A DNA stretch of 32,619 nucleotides from Prolixibacteraceae bacterium (GCA_028282195.1 JANQII010000019.1:1-32619), one strand, 5' to 3'; positions 24,683 to 32,619 are shown, numbered from the stretch's first letter. The notes: generated by a model from the letters alone, not told the origin. Translations and numbers: made by a program.

Positions 24683-26032
24683 TTATGCTTTATGCGCTGT
24701 TCCCGGTACAGGAACTGGAAATTCCATATCTACTGGCCCAAATTTTATTTCCTTGGGCCCAAGATCCATATCTGATTTAAAAATTTCTTCCCAGGTAATT
24801 TTTTTACCTGTATATGCAGCTGTTCTTCCCATAATTGCTGTTAGGGTAGAAGTTGCTGTTTGTTCTGCCTCATTAACGTATTTTCCCGTTCTAATTGCAT
24901 GAACCAGGTGCATGTGTTCCTGTACGTATGGGGGAATTTTAATTTTATTCATCGGCTGGCCGTTCTCATCTTTTGGATATTCAAATTTCCATTTAACACT
25001 ACCATCATGATTCCAGATCGTGTTTTGGCAGTTTGTATATCCTTCTGTACCTACGACTAATTCCCCTGTACCATTCGCACAATTGTCAATCTGGCGGCAC
25101 ATGCTGTGTGAACTTAATCCGTTACCATAGTCAAAATCAACACTAAAGAAGTCGTATTGATCACCTGTTAATCTTCTGGCACGTCCACCATATCCAATTG
25201 CGCTTTCGGGATGTTTGCCAACAAACCAGTTTACAACATCAATATTGTGAACGTGGGTATCTAAAATATGATCTCCACATAGCCAGCTAAAGTTGTTCCA
25301 GTTTCTGATCATGTATGTCATATCATCCCAACCTTCTTCGCGTGTGCGGAACCAAACGTGGTTTTGGTTCCAGAATGCTTTTGCCGAAACAATTTTACCA
25401 ATAGCTCCGTTGGCTACTTGCTTGTATGTTTCAATATAGTCTTCCTGATGACGGCGCTGAGTTCCTGTCACTACGTTTAATCCTATTGCTTTCGCCTTTT
25501 TGGCTGTAGCAATAATAGAGCGAATCCCTACCGGATCAACTGCCATTGGTTTTTCAAGGAAAACATGTTTTTTCTGTAGTACAGCCTCTTTAAAATGTTC
25601 GGGCCGAAATTGCGGAGGCGTTGCTAAAAGAACAACATCTACTTCTTCAAGGGCCATCAACTTTTTATAAGCATCAAAACCCACGAAACATTTATCATCA
25701 GCAATAGGTCTTTTATATTTTGCAAAACGTTTTCTGCATGCATCAACTTTATCCTGAAAAACATCAGCCAAAGCAACAATTTCCAAATCTGGCCCGGCAC
25801 TAATGAAGTTAATAGCTGCTCCGGTACCTCTGTTGCCAGTTCCAACGAGACCTGCACGCAATTTTTTCCCTTTCGGGGCAGCTTTTAAAATAGGGGGTAA
25901 GCCTAATGCTGCGTTATCTGCTTTCTTTTTGCAGGAAGAAAGAACTGCCCCTGCTCCAAGAATACCTACACTTGCAAGTGCTGTAGATTCCAGAAATCGT
26001 CTTCGGTTAATATTTTTTGCTTTATCAGTCAT
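24683..26032 (-). CDS. Tat-exported Gfo/Idh/MocA-family oxidoreductase
   Basis: A 449-residue enzyme. The N-terminus has a twin-arginine signal NRRRFLEST (about 9-17) ending in a lipobox-like VLSSC (C34), so it is predicted to be folded, exported and perhaps lipid-anchored. The Rossmann domain shows GLVGTGNRG (61-69), VVLLATPP and the family EKP signature (160-162). GDHILDTHVHNIDVV (about 253-267) supplies the histidines and aspartate of the C-terminal domain. Family members use bound NAD(P) for sugar redox chemistry. The substrate is not visible. It starts 14 bp after the cytochrome-fusion gene and is surely co-transcribed with it. Confidence 0.93.
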   Translation of the reverse strand: MTDKAKNINRRRFLESTALASVGILGAGAVLSSCKKKADNAALGLPPILKAAPKGKKLRAGLVGTGNRGTGAAINFISAGPDLEIVALADVFQDKVDACRKRFAKYKRPIADDKCFVGFDAYKKLMALEEVDVVLLATPPQFRPEHFKEAVLQKKHVFLEKPMAVDPVGIRSIIATAKKAKAIGLNVVTGTQRRHQEDYIETYKQVANGAIGKIVSAKAFWNQNHVWFRTREEGWDDMTYMIRNWNNFSWLCGDHILDTHVHNIDVVNWFVGKHPESAIGYGGRARRLTGDQYDFFSVDFDYGNGLSSHSMCRQIDNCANGTGELVVGTEGYTNCQNTIWNHDGSVKWKFEYPKDENGQPMNKIKIPPYVQEHMHLVHAIRTGKYVNEAEQTATSTLTAIMGRTAAYTGKKITWEEIFKSDMDLGPKEIKFGPVDMEFPVPVPGTAHKA

Positions 26033-26046
26033 GACACTATTTTGTT

Positions 26047-27585
26047 TTATTTTTCAATTGTATTATCCACTTCACAAACAACTCTAAATCCGATTCCAAT
26101 AATATCAGAGTACCACCAGATTGATTTAGGCATTTGTGGGTCAGTTGTTAACCATGCTTTCGTTTTTGTGTAATCCCGGGCCGCACTTCTTATATCTTTC
26201 GCATCGCTCTTGAATGAACCTCCCCGAACAACGCGTTCCCTGCCTTTTTTTGGCCCTTTTGGGTTTACTGATATTTTTTCTTTAGCATTTTCCTCATAAG
26301 CTCCTGGAGAATAAAAATCGAGGCAAAATTCAGCAACATTTCCATGCATATTTTTAAGACCGAATGGATTCGCTTTAACATCTGATGGGCCTTTTGTTTT
26401 GCCATCGCTATTTAGTTCATAATTTGCGTAAGTATTAATAATAGTTGTATCAGCTCCAAATATCTTTTTGAAGAAACCTTGAGAGGTATAATCCCTGGCA
26501 CTCCCTTCAAAAGGATATGGAGTTTGTGTTCCGGCTCGTGCTGCGTATTCCCATTCAGCCTCAGTTGGCAAACGGTACTTCTTGCCTGTAATTTGAGTTA
26601 ACCATCTGCAGTAAGTGTTCGCAGCATGCCAGCTCATTGTAATTGCAGGACGATCTCCTTTACCCCAACCTTGGTCCGGCGCACCCCACGGAGGAGTTGG
26701 TCCGGTGATACCATCAACTTCATCTTCTTCAACTGCTTCTTTTCTACCTTGCGATGAAGTTGCTTTGAAGAATGCTAAATAAGCTTCCCAGCTCACTTCG
26801 ATCTCAGCCATCCAGAAATCATCAACCTTTACTTTATGGACAGGTCCTTCGTCTTTATCCCTTAAAGGTTCTTTTTCCGGGCTACCCATTAAAAACTCAC
26901 CACCTTTAATTGCAACCATATTAAATGAGACACTTGTTCCGGGAATTTTCTCTTCAAAGTTGGAGAAGCGGGTTACTTTGGTTGCTTCAGTATATATATC
27001 TTTATTTTCTGTTACCTGAATGCCAAAATTCATATTTTGCGCATGCTTTGCATTCGGATTATAATGTCCAACATGTAAATGACAGTTAATACACCTTAGT
27101 TCTTCTTCGTTGGTTAAGTATGCTAAATGTGCATTTTCCCCTTCCGTAGAAAGTGTAACAGGAAAAAGATTCTCATGGCATTTCAGGCATGATTCTTTGT
27201 ATACAAAATTTTTGGCAAACTCAAGCTGTCTTTTCTCTTCCCAGTTAAGGTCGGCACTGTCTTTAAAAAGCATTCCGTAAACATCCTTGAATCCATGCTT
27301 TGCTTTTGCGTATAAGTGACCGTGCCCTTTAGGTGGTAAATGACATTCAATACAATGAACAATTACCCCGGCGCTATTATTATAATGGGTGGAAAGTCTC
27401 CAGCTTTGTTCAGCATGCGGGTGGATATGGCATGACATGCAATACTCATCGGTAGAGGTGTACTCCATTGCCTTATTTCCTAACCTAAGAACCAAAATAC
27501 AGCCAGCTGCTCCAAGAGCAATAAACCATAAGTAAGCCCTTTTTCCTTTAAATGGATTTTTAAGTTTAAATTTCATCTTCGTCAT
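26047..27585 (-). CDS. NapC/NirT-like tetraheme cytochrome fused to SUMF1-like domain
   Basis: A 512-residue protein when started at the ATG at 27585 (an in-frame TTG at 27615 is rejected, and ATG 27576 is possible). A membrane anchor (AYLWFIALGAAGCILVLRL) precedes four heme-binding CxxCH motifs in the next 160 residues: CMSCH, CIECH, CLKCH and CINCH. That is the NapC/NrfH quinol-oxidising layout. From about 215 to the end is a formylglycine-generating-enzyme-like (SUMF1) domain with GGEFLMGSP, RLPTEAEWEYAARAG, NMHGNVAEF, RVVRGGSF and GFRVV. After GGSF the catalytic cysteine pair of true FGEs is missing, so it should not make formylglycine. It may be a binding module like GldJ/GldK. The role is inferred as envelope electron transfer linked to the downstream oxidoreductase. 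Confidence 0.9.
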   Translation of the reverse strand: MTKMKFKLKNPFKGKRAYLWFIALGAAGCILVLRLGNKAMEYTSTDEYCMSCHIHPHAEQSWRLSTHYNNSAGVIVHCIECHLPPKGHGHLYAKAKHGFKDVYGMLFKDSADLNWEEKRQLEFAKNFVYKESCLKCHENLFPVTLSTEGENAHLAYLTNEEELRCINCHLHVGHYNPNAKHAQNMNFGIQVTENKDIYTEATKVTRFSNFEEKIPGTSVSFNMVAIKGGEFLMGSPEKEPLRDKDEGPVHKVKVDDFWMAEIEVSWEAYLAFFKATSSQGRKEAVEEDEVDGITGPTPPWGAPDQGWGKGDRPAITMSWHAANTYCRWLTQITGKKYRLPTEAEWEYAARAGTQTPYPFEGSARDYTSQGFFKKIFGADTTIINTYANYELNSDGKTKGPSDVKANPFGLKNMHGNVAEFCLDFYSPGAYEENAKEKISVNPKGPKKGRERVVRGGSFKSDAKDIRSAARDYTKTKAWLTTDPQMPKSIWWYSDIIGIGFRVVCEVDNTIEK

Positions 27586-27612
27586 TAATAGTTTTTGGCA
27601 ATTAAGCTGAGC

Positions 27613-27620
27613 CAAATTTA
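27613..27620 (-). promoter_or_regulatory. Putative -7 element of the cytochrome operon
   Basis: Read on the minus strand, TAAATTTG matches TAnnTTTG about 28 bp before the ATG at 27585, leaving a leader of about 20 bases. This supports the 27585 start, since the TTG at 27615 would lie inside the promoter. No clear -33 element is visible, which would suit an activator-dependent promoter. Confidence 0.4.
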
Positions 27621-27671
27621 TATGAAGACACTTATTTAGGATTTAATCGGCGCTTAGGTGTCGATTATTAG

Positions 27672-27771
27672 TGGGTTAATAAATGGGTTAATTTTTCGAG
27701 AATATAAAAAATGACAAAAAAATAGTTCTCTGGTTAATAATGGATTAAGTGGGTTAAAAAGAAAATTAACC
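27672..27771. promoter_or_regulatory. TGGGTTAA repeat cluster upstream of the cytochrome operon
   Basis: TGGGTTAA occurs at 27672, 27684 and 27750, with variants TGGTTAAT at 27731 and TGGATTAA at 27741. A dyad GGTTAA-n8-TTAACC spans 27752-27771. The spacings of 12, 10 and 9 bp put neighbouring sites on about the same DNA face. The cluster lies 87-186 bp before the cytochrome start, between it and the stop of the upstream regulator gene. OmpR/SARP-type proteins bind direct repeats spaced about 10-11 bp, so the regulator is a candidate binder. This is an inference. Confidence 0.45.
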
Positions 27772-27787
27772 TATAAGAAAATATTTT

Positions 27788-30346
27788 TTAAGATCTTACT
27801 AAATCATCAAAGGTTAAAGCAAGTTTTTCATTATACATTTGCTCATATAATGTGGCAAATTTTTCATAAGTAAATTTAGCAGTGTTCAAATTATCCTGGA
27901 AAATCAGGATTTTAAGCTTGAAGGAGATTGCCTGGTCATTTACCGGGTCTGTTACTAAAATACGATCAGTCAATTTCAAAATTAATTCACTGTCTTTTTC
28001 AATGTCAAGCTTATTAATAAACTTGATTAAGATATCTACAATATTATTTCCAATGTAACCTTTATAGTCATCAAGCCAGATGTGGGATTCTCCTTTAAAA
28101 ACTTCACCTGCTCTTATTATTTTGTAAAAATCAAGATAAAAACCAGGAAGAGAATCTTTATATTCATTGAGTAAGTTTAAACACTCTACATAGTCGCAAT
28201 AGACTGACTTTGAAAATTTAATAGTCCAGCAATCAACATTGAAAATAATCTCAATATCTTCAAAAGATTGTAATATTATTCGAAGTTTACGAATAGTTAC
28301 CCCCCGGCTGTTCTTAGCATTTTGATACGACATTCCAGACCACAGGATTTCGGATAGCTCACGGGTTGTAATACCTTTTTTATTTCGCTGGGAATGAACA
28401 AGAATTAGTACGAAAAGTTGCTTGAGTTTTGGAGTAAACTGGTTGGTAATATCTTCTCCGTTTTTGTCAACGGCTTTGAAATCACCAAACAACTGAATGT
28501 AATTATTCTCCGGATAGTCTGAATCTGTTTGCTCAAGCTCCTTCAGTTTTTCATTTGATATAAAACGCTTTTTATATGATTTTAAAGGAAGCTTCCAGTA
28601 TATATAAAACAGTACCGCAAGTGATACTATAATAACACCCATTCTGGATAACAGCGGAAAACGAATAAAAATATTCCTGTTAGGAACCAGCTCTACAACG
28701 TCGCGGCTTAAACTCCAGACTTCTTCTTCACTTAAAGTTCTTGACCAAATTGTAAGATTGTCAATATATCCAATCATTGCTGTACTTGGAGAATAAGCCA
28801 ATCCGATGAAAATATTTTCGCGCCCTTTATATGTTGGATGTCCAAGGGATTTACTATCTAATTTCCCATCAATAAATATGGCTTGTTCTCCGGTTAGTTT
28901 ATTGTAGCGCCATACAATATGGTGCCATTTTTTAGACTGGATTCTCGTTTTCCCTTGAAGATCGTTGGCGAAAAAACCGAAATAAGGCTTTTTTTCCCTA
29001 ATGTTTAAATGGATACCCTGCTGGTAAGTGTTACTCGAAGTTCCGAGAATACAATAATCACTTTTATCATTTAAATAGTTGTCAATTTTCACCCATGCTG
29101 AAACTGTAAAATCATGATCCCGAATTTTAAGTTGTTCAGCCTTAGGCAGAACAATATGTCCCTTCCCATCGAATTTTGCTACCAAACCTCTTTCGGGGTC
29201 AGTAATGTATTGCATACCAATTTCTCTAGCGCTGTAATTATTAATACTAAAGTCTTTGGCACCGTTTTCAAAGTTGCAGTAAACTTCAAGGTTTTCAGTT
29301 ATTTCAAAAGGAGTTGCAATGAAGTGTTGGGTTTGGCTCGATTCCGGTTCATCAAAAGTTACCGATTCCGGTTTAAAACGATAGCCAGGGCTTTGAGGGG
29401 TTAAAGTCATGCTTTCACCTGGTCCGACAGGGAAACTGAATTTTCCACTTGTCAAACTATTTGTTCCTTCCCAACTTACATAATTCAATATCTGGGAATT
29501 GAATGAAACAGTTCCTTTTATCGTTTTAAAACTTCGTAATGTGTAAACAACATTCAGTACCCAACTTTGATAATAATCAAGCATGATGAAATTCGGGGTT
29601 TTCCCGGTATTCATCCAAATTTTTTTTACATGCTCAATCAAATAGGGATTTTGGGAGGTATTGAAAAAAGATTCATCAATTCGGTTTTGTTTACGGGGAA
29701 AATTGAAATCGTTATATATCAGCAAGCTGTTTTTAGGGTCTCCTTTAAGGAATTCACTAATAAAATCGCTTGTTTCAAGAATCGAAAAATAAGGCTCAAC
29801 AGCGTGATTCCAGATATAATGTATCCAATTCGGGCTGTTGCGGTGCTCCTGCATTCCAAACACAACAAGACGCTTACCGGTTTCTACCATTTCGGCTAAA
29901 GTAGGCCAGCCTAAGTCTTCTTCATATTCATATAGAAACTTACTTAATCCAGACTCATCAAATAAATCGATTATTTCATTCACATTTACATTAAAATCCA
30001 GGAAAAGGGTTAGTATTTTATCGGGCTTGTTCTCAAGGTGTTCGCGAATGGTATTAAGCTCATCTATTAGTTGGGTAGAGTAACCTCTTGCATGTGTTAA
30101 CATCAGCTGATCGTGCTGTCTTTCCCAACGAATATAAAAACGGAACCCACCAATGTTTTGGTCAAGAAGTTGTTTTACAGATCTTCTTTCTTTTGTTGAA
30201 GCGTCTATTCCTGAGTAGTTTGAAACTACGAAAATGCTTTCATCATAATGCCTGAAAACTACATCTTGCGCAAGAGCGGATGAACTTAGCAGCAAAATGA
30301 AAATAGTCAGAAAAGAGATATAAGTTGAAAGAAAGCTCTGCCTCAT
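27788..30346 (-). CDS. Transmembrane one-component regulator: PLC-like, LamG, wHTH
   Basis: An 852-residue protein. After a signal peptide (1-26) comes a PI-PLC-X-like barrel (about 30-290) with GGFRFYIRW and LMLTHARGY. The second catalytic-type histidine (H85) is there, but the first, expected around SNYSGID (42-48), is absent. A LamG/concanavalin-like domain spans about 353-540 (FTVSAWVKID, KWHHIVWRYN, IFIDGKL, IDNLTIWSRTLS). One membrane helix lies at 569-585. The cytoplasmic end has an OmpR/SARP-type winged helix (about 617-712, with FTPKLKQLFVLILVHSQ and NSRGVTIRKLRIIL) and a BTAD-like helical tail. I infer a ligand-sensing regulator that acts from the membrane. The neighbouring cytochrome operon on the same strand, 202 bp downstream, is the likeliest target. 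Confidence 0.85.
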   Translation of the reverse strand: MRQSFLSTYISFLTIFILLLSSSALAQDVVFRHYDESIFVVSNYSGIDASTKERRSVKQLLDQNIGGFRFYIRWERQHDQLMLTHARGYSTQLIDELNTIREHLENKPDKILTLFLDFNVNVNEIIDLFDESGLSKFLYEYEEDLGWPTLAEMVETGKRLVVFGMQEHRNSPNWIHYIWNHAVEPYFSILETSDFISEFLKGDPKNSLLIYNDFNFPRKQNRIDESFFNTSQNPYLIEHVKKIWMNTGKTPNFIMLDYYQSWVLNVVYTLRSFKTIKGTVSFNSQILNYVSWEGTNSLTSGKFSFPVGPGESMTLTPQSPGYRFKPESVTFDEPESSQTQHFIATPFEITENLEVYCNFENGAKDFSINNYSAREIGMQYITDPERGLVAKFDGKGHIVLPKAEQLKIRDHDFTVSAWVKIDNYLNDKSDYCILGTSSNTYQQGIHLNIREKKPYFGFFANDLQGKTRIQSKKWHHIVWRYNKLTGEQAIFIDGKLDSKSLGHPTYKGRENIFIGLAYSPSTAMIGYIDNLTIWSRTLSEEEVWSLSRDVVELVPNRNIFIRFPLLSRMGVIIVSLAVLFYIYWKLPLKSYKKRFISNEKLKELEQTDSDYPENNYIQLFGDFKAVDKNGEDITNQFTPKLKQLFVLILVHSQRNKKGITTRELSEILWSGMSYQNAKNSRGVTIRKLRIILQSFEDIEIIFNVDCWTIKFSKSVYCDYVECLNLLNEYKDSLPGFYLDFYKIIRAGEVFKGESHIWLDDYKGYIGNNIVDILIKFINKLDIEKDSELILKLTDRILVTDPVNDQAISFKLKILIFQDNLNTAKFTYEKFATLYEQMYNEKLALTFDDLVRS

Positions 30347-30372
30347 TAAAAATAGTTATAATCGATCTTTCA

Positions 30373-30380
30373 CAAAGATA
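30373..30380 (-). promoter_or_regulatory. Putative -7 element of the transmembrane regulator gene
   Basis: Read on the minus strand, TATCTTTG matches TAnnTTTG and lies 27 bp before the ATG at 30346. A TTTG is present further upstream (30399-30396), but the spacing is short (15 bp). Confidence 0.4.
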
Positions 30381-30557
30381 TAAAAAGCAGGGAATCAAAT
30401 AGACTGGAGTATTAAAATAAGAATGTAAATTAGGGGGATATTAAAAATTATAAAGACTCTCTTATTACGTAAGTAACTGTTAGGAATTCATCCTTTCATT
30501 TTTCAAAAACCAGTATTATAATAAAAATCCCATGCAGGTTTTCCTTATAAACAATTA

Positions 30558-30661
30558 TTTGTGTGCCAAAATAGTGATTATATTAATATTTTGGCACACA
30601 AATGAGAATTTTATTAAGGTATTATCGTGCCAAATTGATTAGTTTTATATATTTTTGGCAC
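30558..30661. promoter_or_regulatory. Two GTGCCAAA dyads upstream of the third ATPase
   Basis: Dyad 1 has 16-base arms TTTGTGTGCCAAAATA (30558-30573) and TATTTTGGCACACAAA (30587-30602). Dyad 2 pairs GTGCCAAA (30627-30634) with TTTGGCAC (30654-30661). The right half of dyad 2 overlaps a TATTTTTG -7 element (30650-30657), as expected of a repressor site. This lies in the 344-bp gap between divergent genes, the rest of which shows nothing else I can name. Confidence 0.6.
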
Positions 30662-30690
30662 AGTAATAAAAGAAATAAAATCCATGGCTT

Positions 30691-32106
30691 ATGCCTAAAA
30701 ACATTGCAGGAAGAAAGCATGAGATGCAAGTTTTATCTGATGCTTTAAATAGTCACCGATCGGAGTTAATCGCGGTTTACGGGAGAAGAAGGATTGGCAA
30801 AACGTATTTAATAAGAGAGTACTTTAATAAAAAAATTGTATTTAGTTTTACCGGATTGAGCACAGGCAAAAGACCGGAGCAAATTAAAAACTTCATTCTC
30901 AAATTAAATGAGGTAACAAATAAATTTACAGGACAAAAGCAACCTGCCGACTGGCTGGAAGCATTTAGTTTATTAAAAGCTTTTCTTAAAGACATAAAAG
31001 AAACCAAGAAAAAAAAAGTGATTTTTATCGATGAGTTTCCCTGGGTAGATTCTCATAAATCAGGATTTTTGGCTGCTTTTGAAAATTTTTGGAACGACTA
31101 CTGTACAACCAGAAGAGATTTAGTTGTTGTCGTTTGCGGTTCTGCGGCTTCGTATATGATTAAAAGGATAATCAATAATTCCAAAGGGTTAAGTAAAAGG
31201 ATCACGCAAACAATAAAACTTAAGCCTTTTAACTTAAAGGAAACGAAAGCTTTCTTTAAATACAAAGGGATCTTAATGGAAGAATATGAGATATTAAAAA
31301 TATATATGGCATTGGGTGGTGTTGCCGAATATTTAGAACATGTAAAAGCCGGGGATTCTGCTGTTACAAGCATAGAACGTTTGTGCTTTAAACCATCAGC
31401 ATATTTAGAGAACGAATATAATGAAGTTTTTAGGTCATTATTTAACGAAGGCTCATATCATCAAAAAATAATGAATACATTGGCCGGTAACAGAAAAAAA
31501 GGCATCAGCAGGGATGAAATTTTGGCTAAACTCAATATTTCTTCAGGCGGTAGGTTTTCTGATTCGCTGGAAGAATTAATACAATCGGGTTTTGTGTTAA
31601 AATATGATGCCTATAAAAATAACAGTAAATCAACATTATATCGTGTTTTCGATGAGTTCTGTTTATTTTACCTTCAGTTTATGCTACCAAACAAAGGGGC
31701 AAAATGGGACCAGATTTTTCAAAAACAAGAATACAAGACATGGTGTGGGTATGCATACGAAACAATATGTTTAAAACATTCCGAAGAAATTAAGCAAGCT
31801 TTAAGGTGCGACCAGATTGAATCTAAAAATTACTCCTGGCATAATTCAGATGCGCAGGTAGATTTGGTAATTGACAGGGCTGATGATATTGTAAACTTAT
31901 GTGAAATAAAGTTTTATAGTGATGAATTTTCAATTGATGCCGGTTATTTACAAAAGCTAAGAAAAAAAGAGTCTCAGTTTCGATTAACTACCGGTACAAA
32001 AAAAAGTATTTATACCATAATAATATCTACATGGGGATTAAACCCAAATCAATATAGCCAGGCAATAGTAACAAAAAGTTTAACGATGAAGTGTTTGTTT
32101 GAATAA
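30691..32106 (+). CDS. DEXX-box/DUF234-type orphan ATPase
   Basis: A 471-residue ATPase of the archaeal-ATPase/DUF234 kind. Walker A is GRRRIGKTYL (31-40), Walker B is KVIFIDEFPW (109-118), and VVVVCGSAASYM follows as sensor 1. The ALGGVAEYL segment (about 207-215) and a winged-helix-like part (GISRDEILAKLNISSGGRFSD) lead to a C-terminal domain with VDLVIDR (390-396) and CEIK (404-407). That is a D...ExK pattern of PD-(D/E)XK nuclease-like folds. It is a different subfamily from the two DUF4143 ATPases at 7457 and 9066. It stands alone, with dyads over its promoter. Its cellular role is unknown. Confidence 0.9.
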   Translation: MPKNIAGRKHEMQVLSDALNSHRSELIAVYGRRRIGKTYLIREYFNKKIVFSFTGLSTGKRPEQIKNFILKLNEVTNKFTGQKQPADWLEAFSLLKAFLKDIKETKKKKVIFIDEFPWVDSHKSGFLAAFENFWNDYCTTRRDLVVVVCGSAASYMIKRIINNSKGLSKRITQTIKLKPFNLKETKAFFKYKGILMEEYEILKIYMALGGVAEYLEHVKAGDSAVTSIERLCFKPSAYLENEYNEVFRSLFNEGSYHQKIMNTLAGNRKKGISRDEILAKLNISSGGRFSDSLEELIQSGFVLKYDAYKNNSKSTLYRVFDEFCLFYLQFMLPNKGAKWDQIFQKQEYKTWCGYAYETICLKHSEEIKQALRCDQIESKNYSWHNSDAQVDLVIDRADDIVNLCEIKFYSDEFSIDAGYLQKLRKKESQFRLTTGTKKSIYTIIISTWGLNPNQYSQAIVTKSLTMKCLFE

Positions 32107-32619
32107 ATGGCAGGGGATCGAAATTCAGGACATAGCAAAGGGGCTGATTAGAAGCAGGTAAAGATTAGACGTAATTTCCGGGTTTTAGGCTGTCCGTTTT
32201 TTTTATTCAAAAAAACAGGGATAGACAAATTTTGGATCACAGCAATATTCGGGTGGGTAACTTTGTTGAATTTATGATCCTGGATACGGGGAACTTGATT
32301 CTTGATCCTTGATCCTTGATCCTGGATGCTCATTACTGGATACTAATTGGTCATTAGCAATTGTGTCTTCAATGGTTGGATTTTGGGATTTGATTATTGG
32401 ATATTGGTTATTTGTTTAAAAAACGTTTTCCATGCGGCGAATGAAATGTTCAATACTTCGGACACCCCATTGAATTCACCTGGTTTCTTGTCACATATCC
32501 CGTTGCTACAACTAGTTAACCCCTAGGGGATATGGTTTCAGGTTCTTGATGCTGGATACCCGTTACCGGATAATTGGTCATTGGCAATTGTGTCCCGATG
32601 GTTGGGTCCTTGATTTTGG
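32107..32619. other. Repeat-rich non-coding right edge
   Basis: No gene is supported. Five 7-bp units (TTGATTC, three TTGATCC, TGGATGC) form a short tandem array at 32295-32329. A 41-44 bp sequence with the core ATTGGTCATTaGCAATTG occurs twice (32336-32379 and 32565-32605). CATATCCC (32494-32501) pairs with GGGATATG (32527-32534) and encloses the palindrome CCCCTAGGGG (32520-32529). The second long-repeat copy runs to near the window edge, so the array may continue. Confidence 0.65.

Noticed and set aside
24683-26032. Family GH109 glycosidase
   Set aside because: A Tat signal and Gfo/Idh/MocA fold are shared with GH109, but I see no specific evidence for glycosidase over oxidoreductase activity.
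26047-27585. Active formylglycine-generating enzyme
   Set aside because: The cysteines expected after RVVRGGSF are not there (KSDAKDI follows), and no sulfatase gene is present.
27586-27615. TTG start extending the cytochrome protein by ten residues
   Set aside because: It would overlap the -7 element at 27613-27620 and adds a non-membrane stretch ahead of the anchor; ATG at 27585 is better.
30587-30661. Sigma-54 promoters at TTGGCAC
   Set aside because: TTGGCAC fits the -24 box, but no TTGC follows at the -12 spacing in either copy. The symmetry of the dyads explains the motif better.

Overview
The window looks like a chromosomal segment of a Bacteroidota species. Support comes from an AT-rich, open layout with TAnnTTTG promoter elements and weak Shine-Dalgarno signals. 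It also comes from a PorE-type TPR/propeller/OmpA lipoprotein of the type IX secretion apparatus, LytS/LytTR two-component genes, a FISUMP protein, DUF4143-type ATPases, and a lipoprotein whose cysteine is followed by an acidic run. I cannot place it below phylum. There are no tRNA, rRNA or CRISPR features and no transposase gene.

Layout. 334-3006 (-) is a SWI2/SNF2 helicase-like ATPase. 3494-7428 (+) is a signalling cluster: a histidine kinase with a propeller-like sensor region, a LytTR response regulator, and a duplicated regulator whose receiver acid pocket is altered (D12 to K). Upstream of the duplicate are 21-bp-phased direct repeats that fit LytTR binding sites. 7457-10256 holds two divergent AAA_14/DUF4143-type ATPases. 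10506-17547 (+) reads as one nine-gene operon of envelope proteins. It begins with a MauE/DoxX-thioredoxin fusion and a six-cysteine lipoprotein, continues with six poorly known exported proteins including a tandem paralogous pair, and ends with a FISUMP protein. 17548-18204 holds a 12-unit, exactly 21-bp tandem array. 18205-18864 encodes an orphan coiled-coil protein and 19088-21082 the PorE-like protein. 21303-24567 (-) is a glycosylation operon: a GT2 polyprenyl-phosphate glycosyltransferase, a GT-C transferase with TPR tail, and a small membrane protein. 24683-27585 (-) is a Tat-exported Gfo/Idh/MocA oxidoreductase downstream of a NapC-like tetraheme cytochrome fused to a sulfatase-modifying-factor-like domain. 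27788-30346 (-) encodes a membrane-spanning one-component regulator: PLC-like and LamG domains outside, OmpR/SARP-type winged helix inside. 30691-32106 (+) is a third orphan ATPase, preceded by two GTGCCAAA dyads.

Many intergenic gaps carry a family of short palindromic modules, A, B and C. Module A shows compensatory arm changes between copies, so the base-paired structure seems to be what is kept.

The best candidates for undescribed biology are the transmembrane regulator with its adjacent cytochrome-fusion operon, the envelope operon with its redox/cysteine-rich pair, the altered LytTR paralogue with its putative binding sites, and the palindromic repeat family. Functions given for these are inferences from sequence reading, without database searches.
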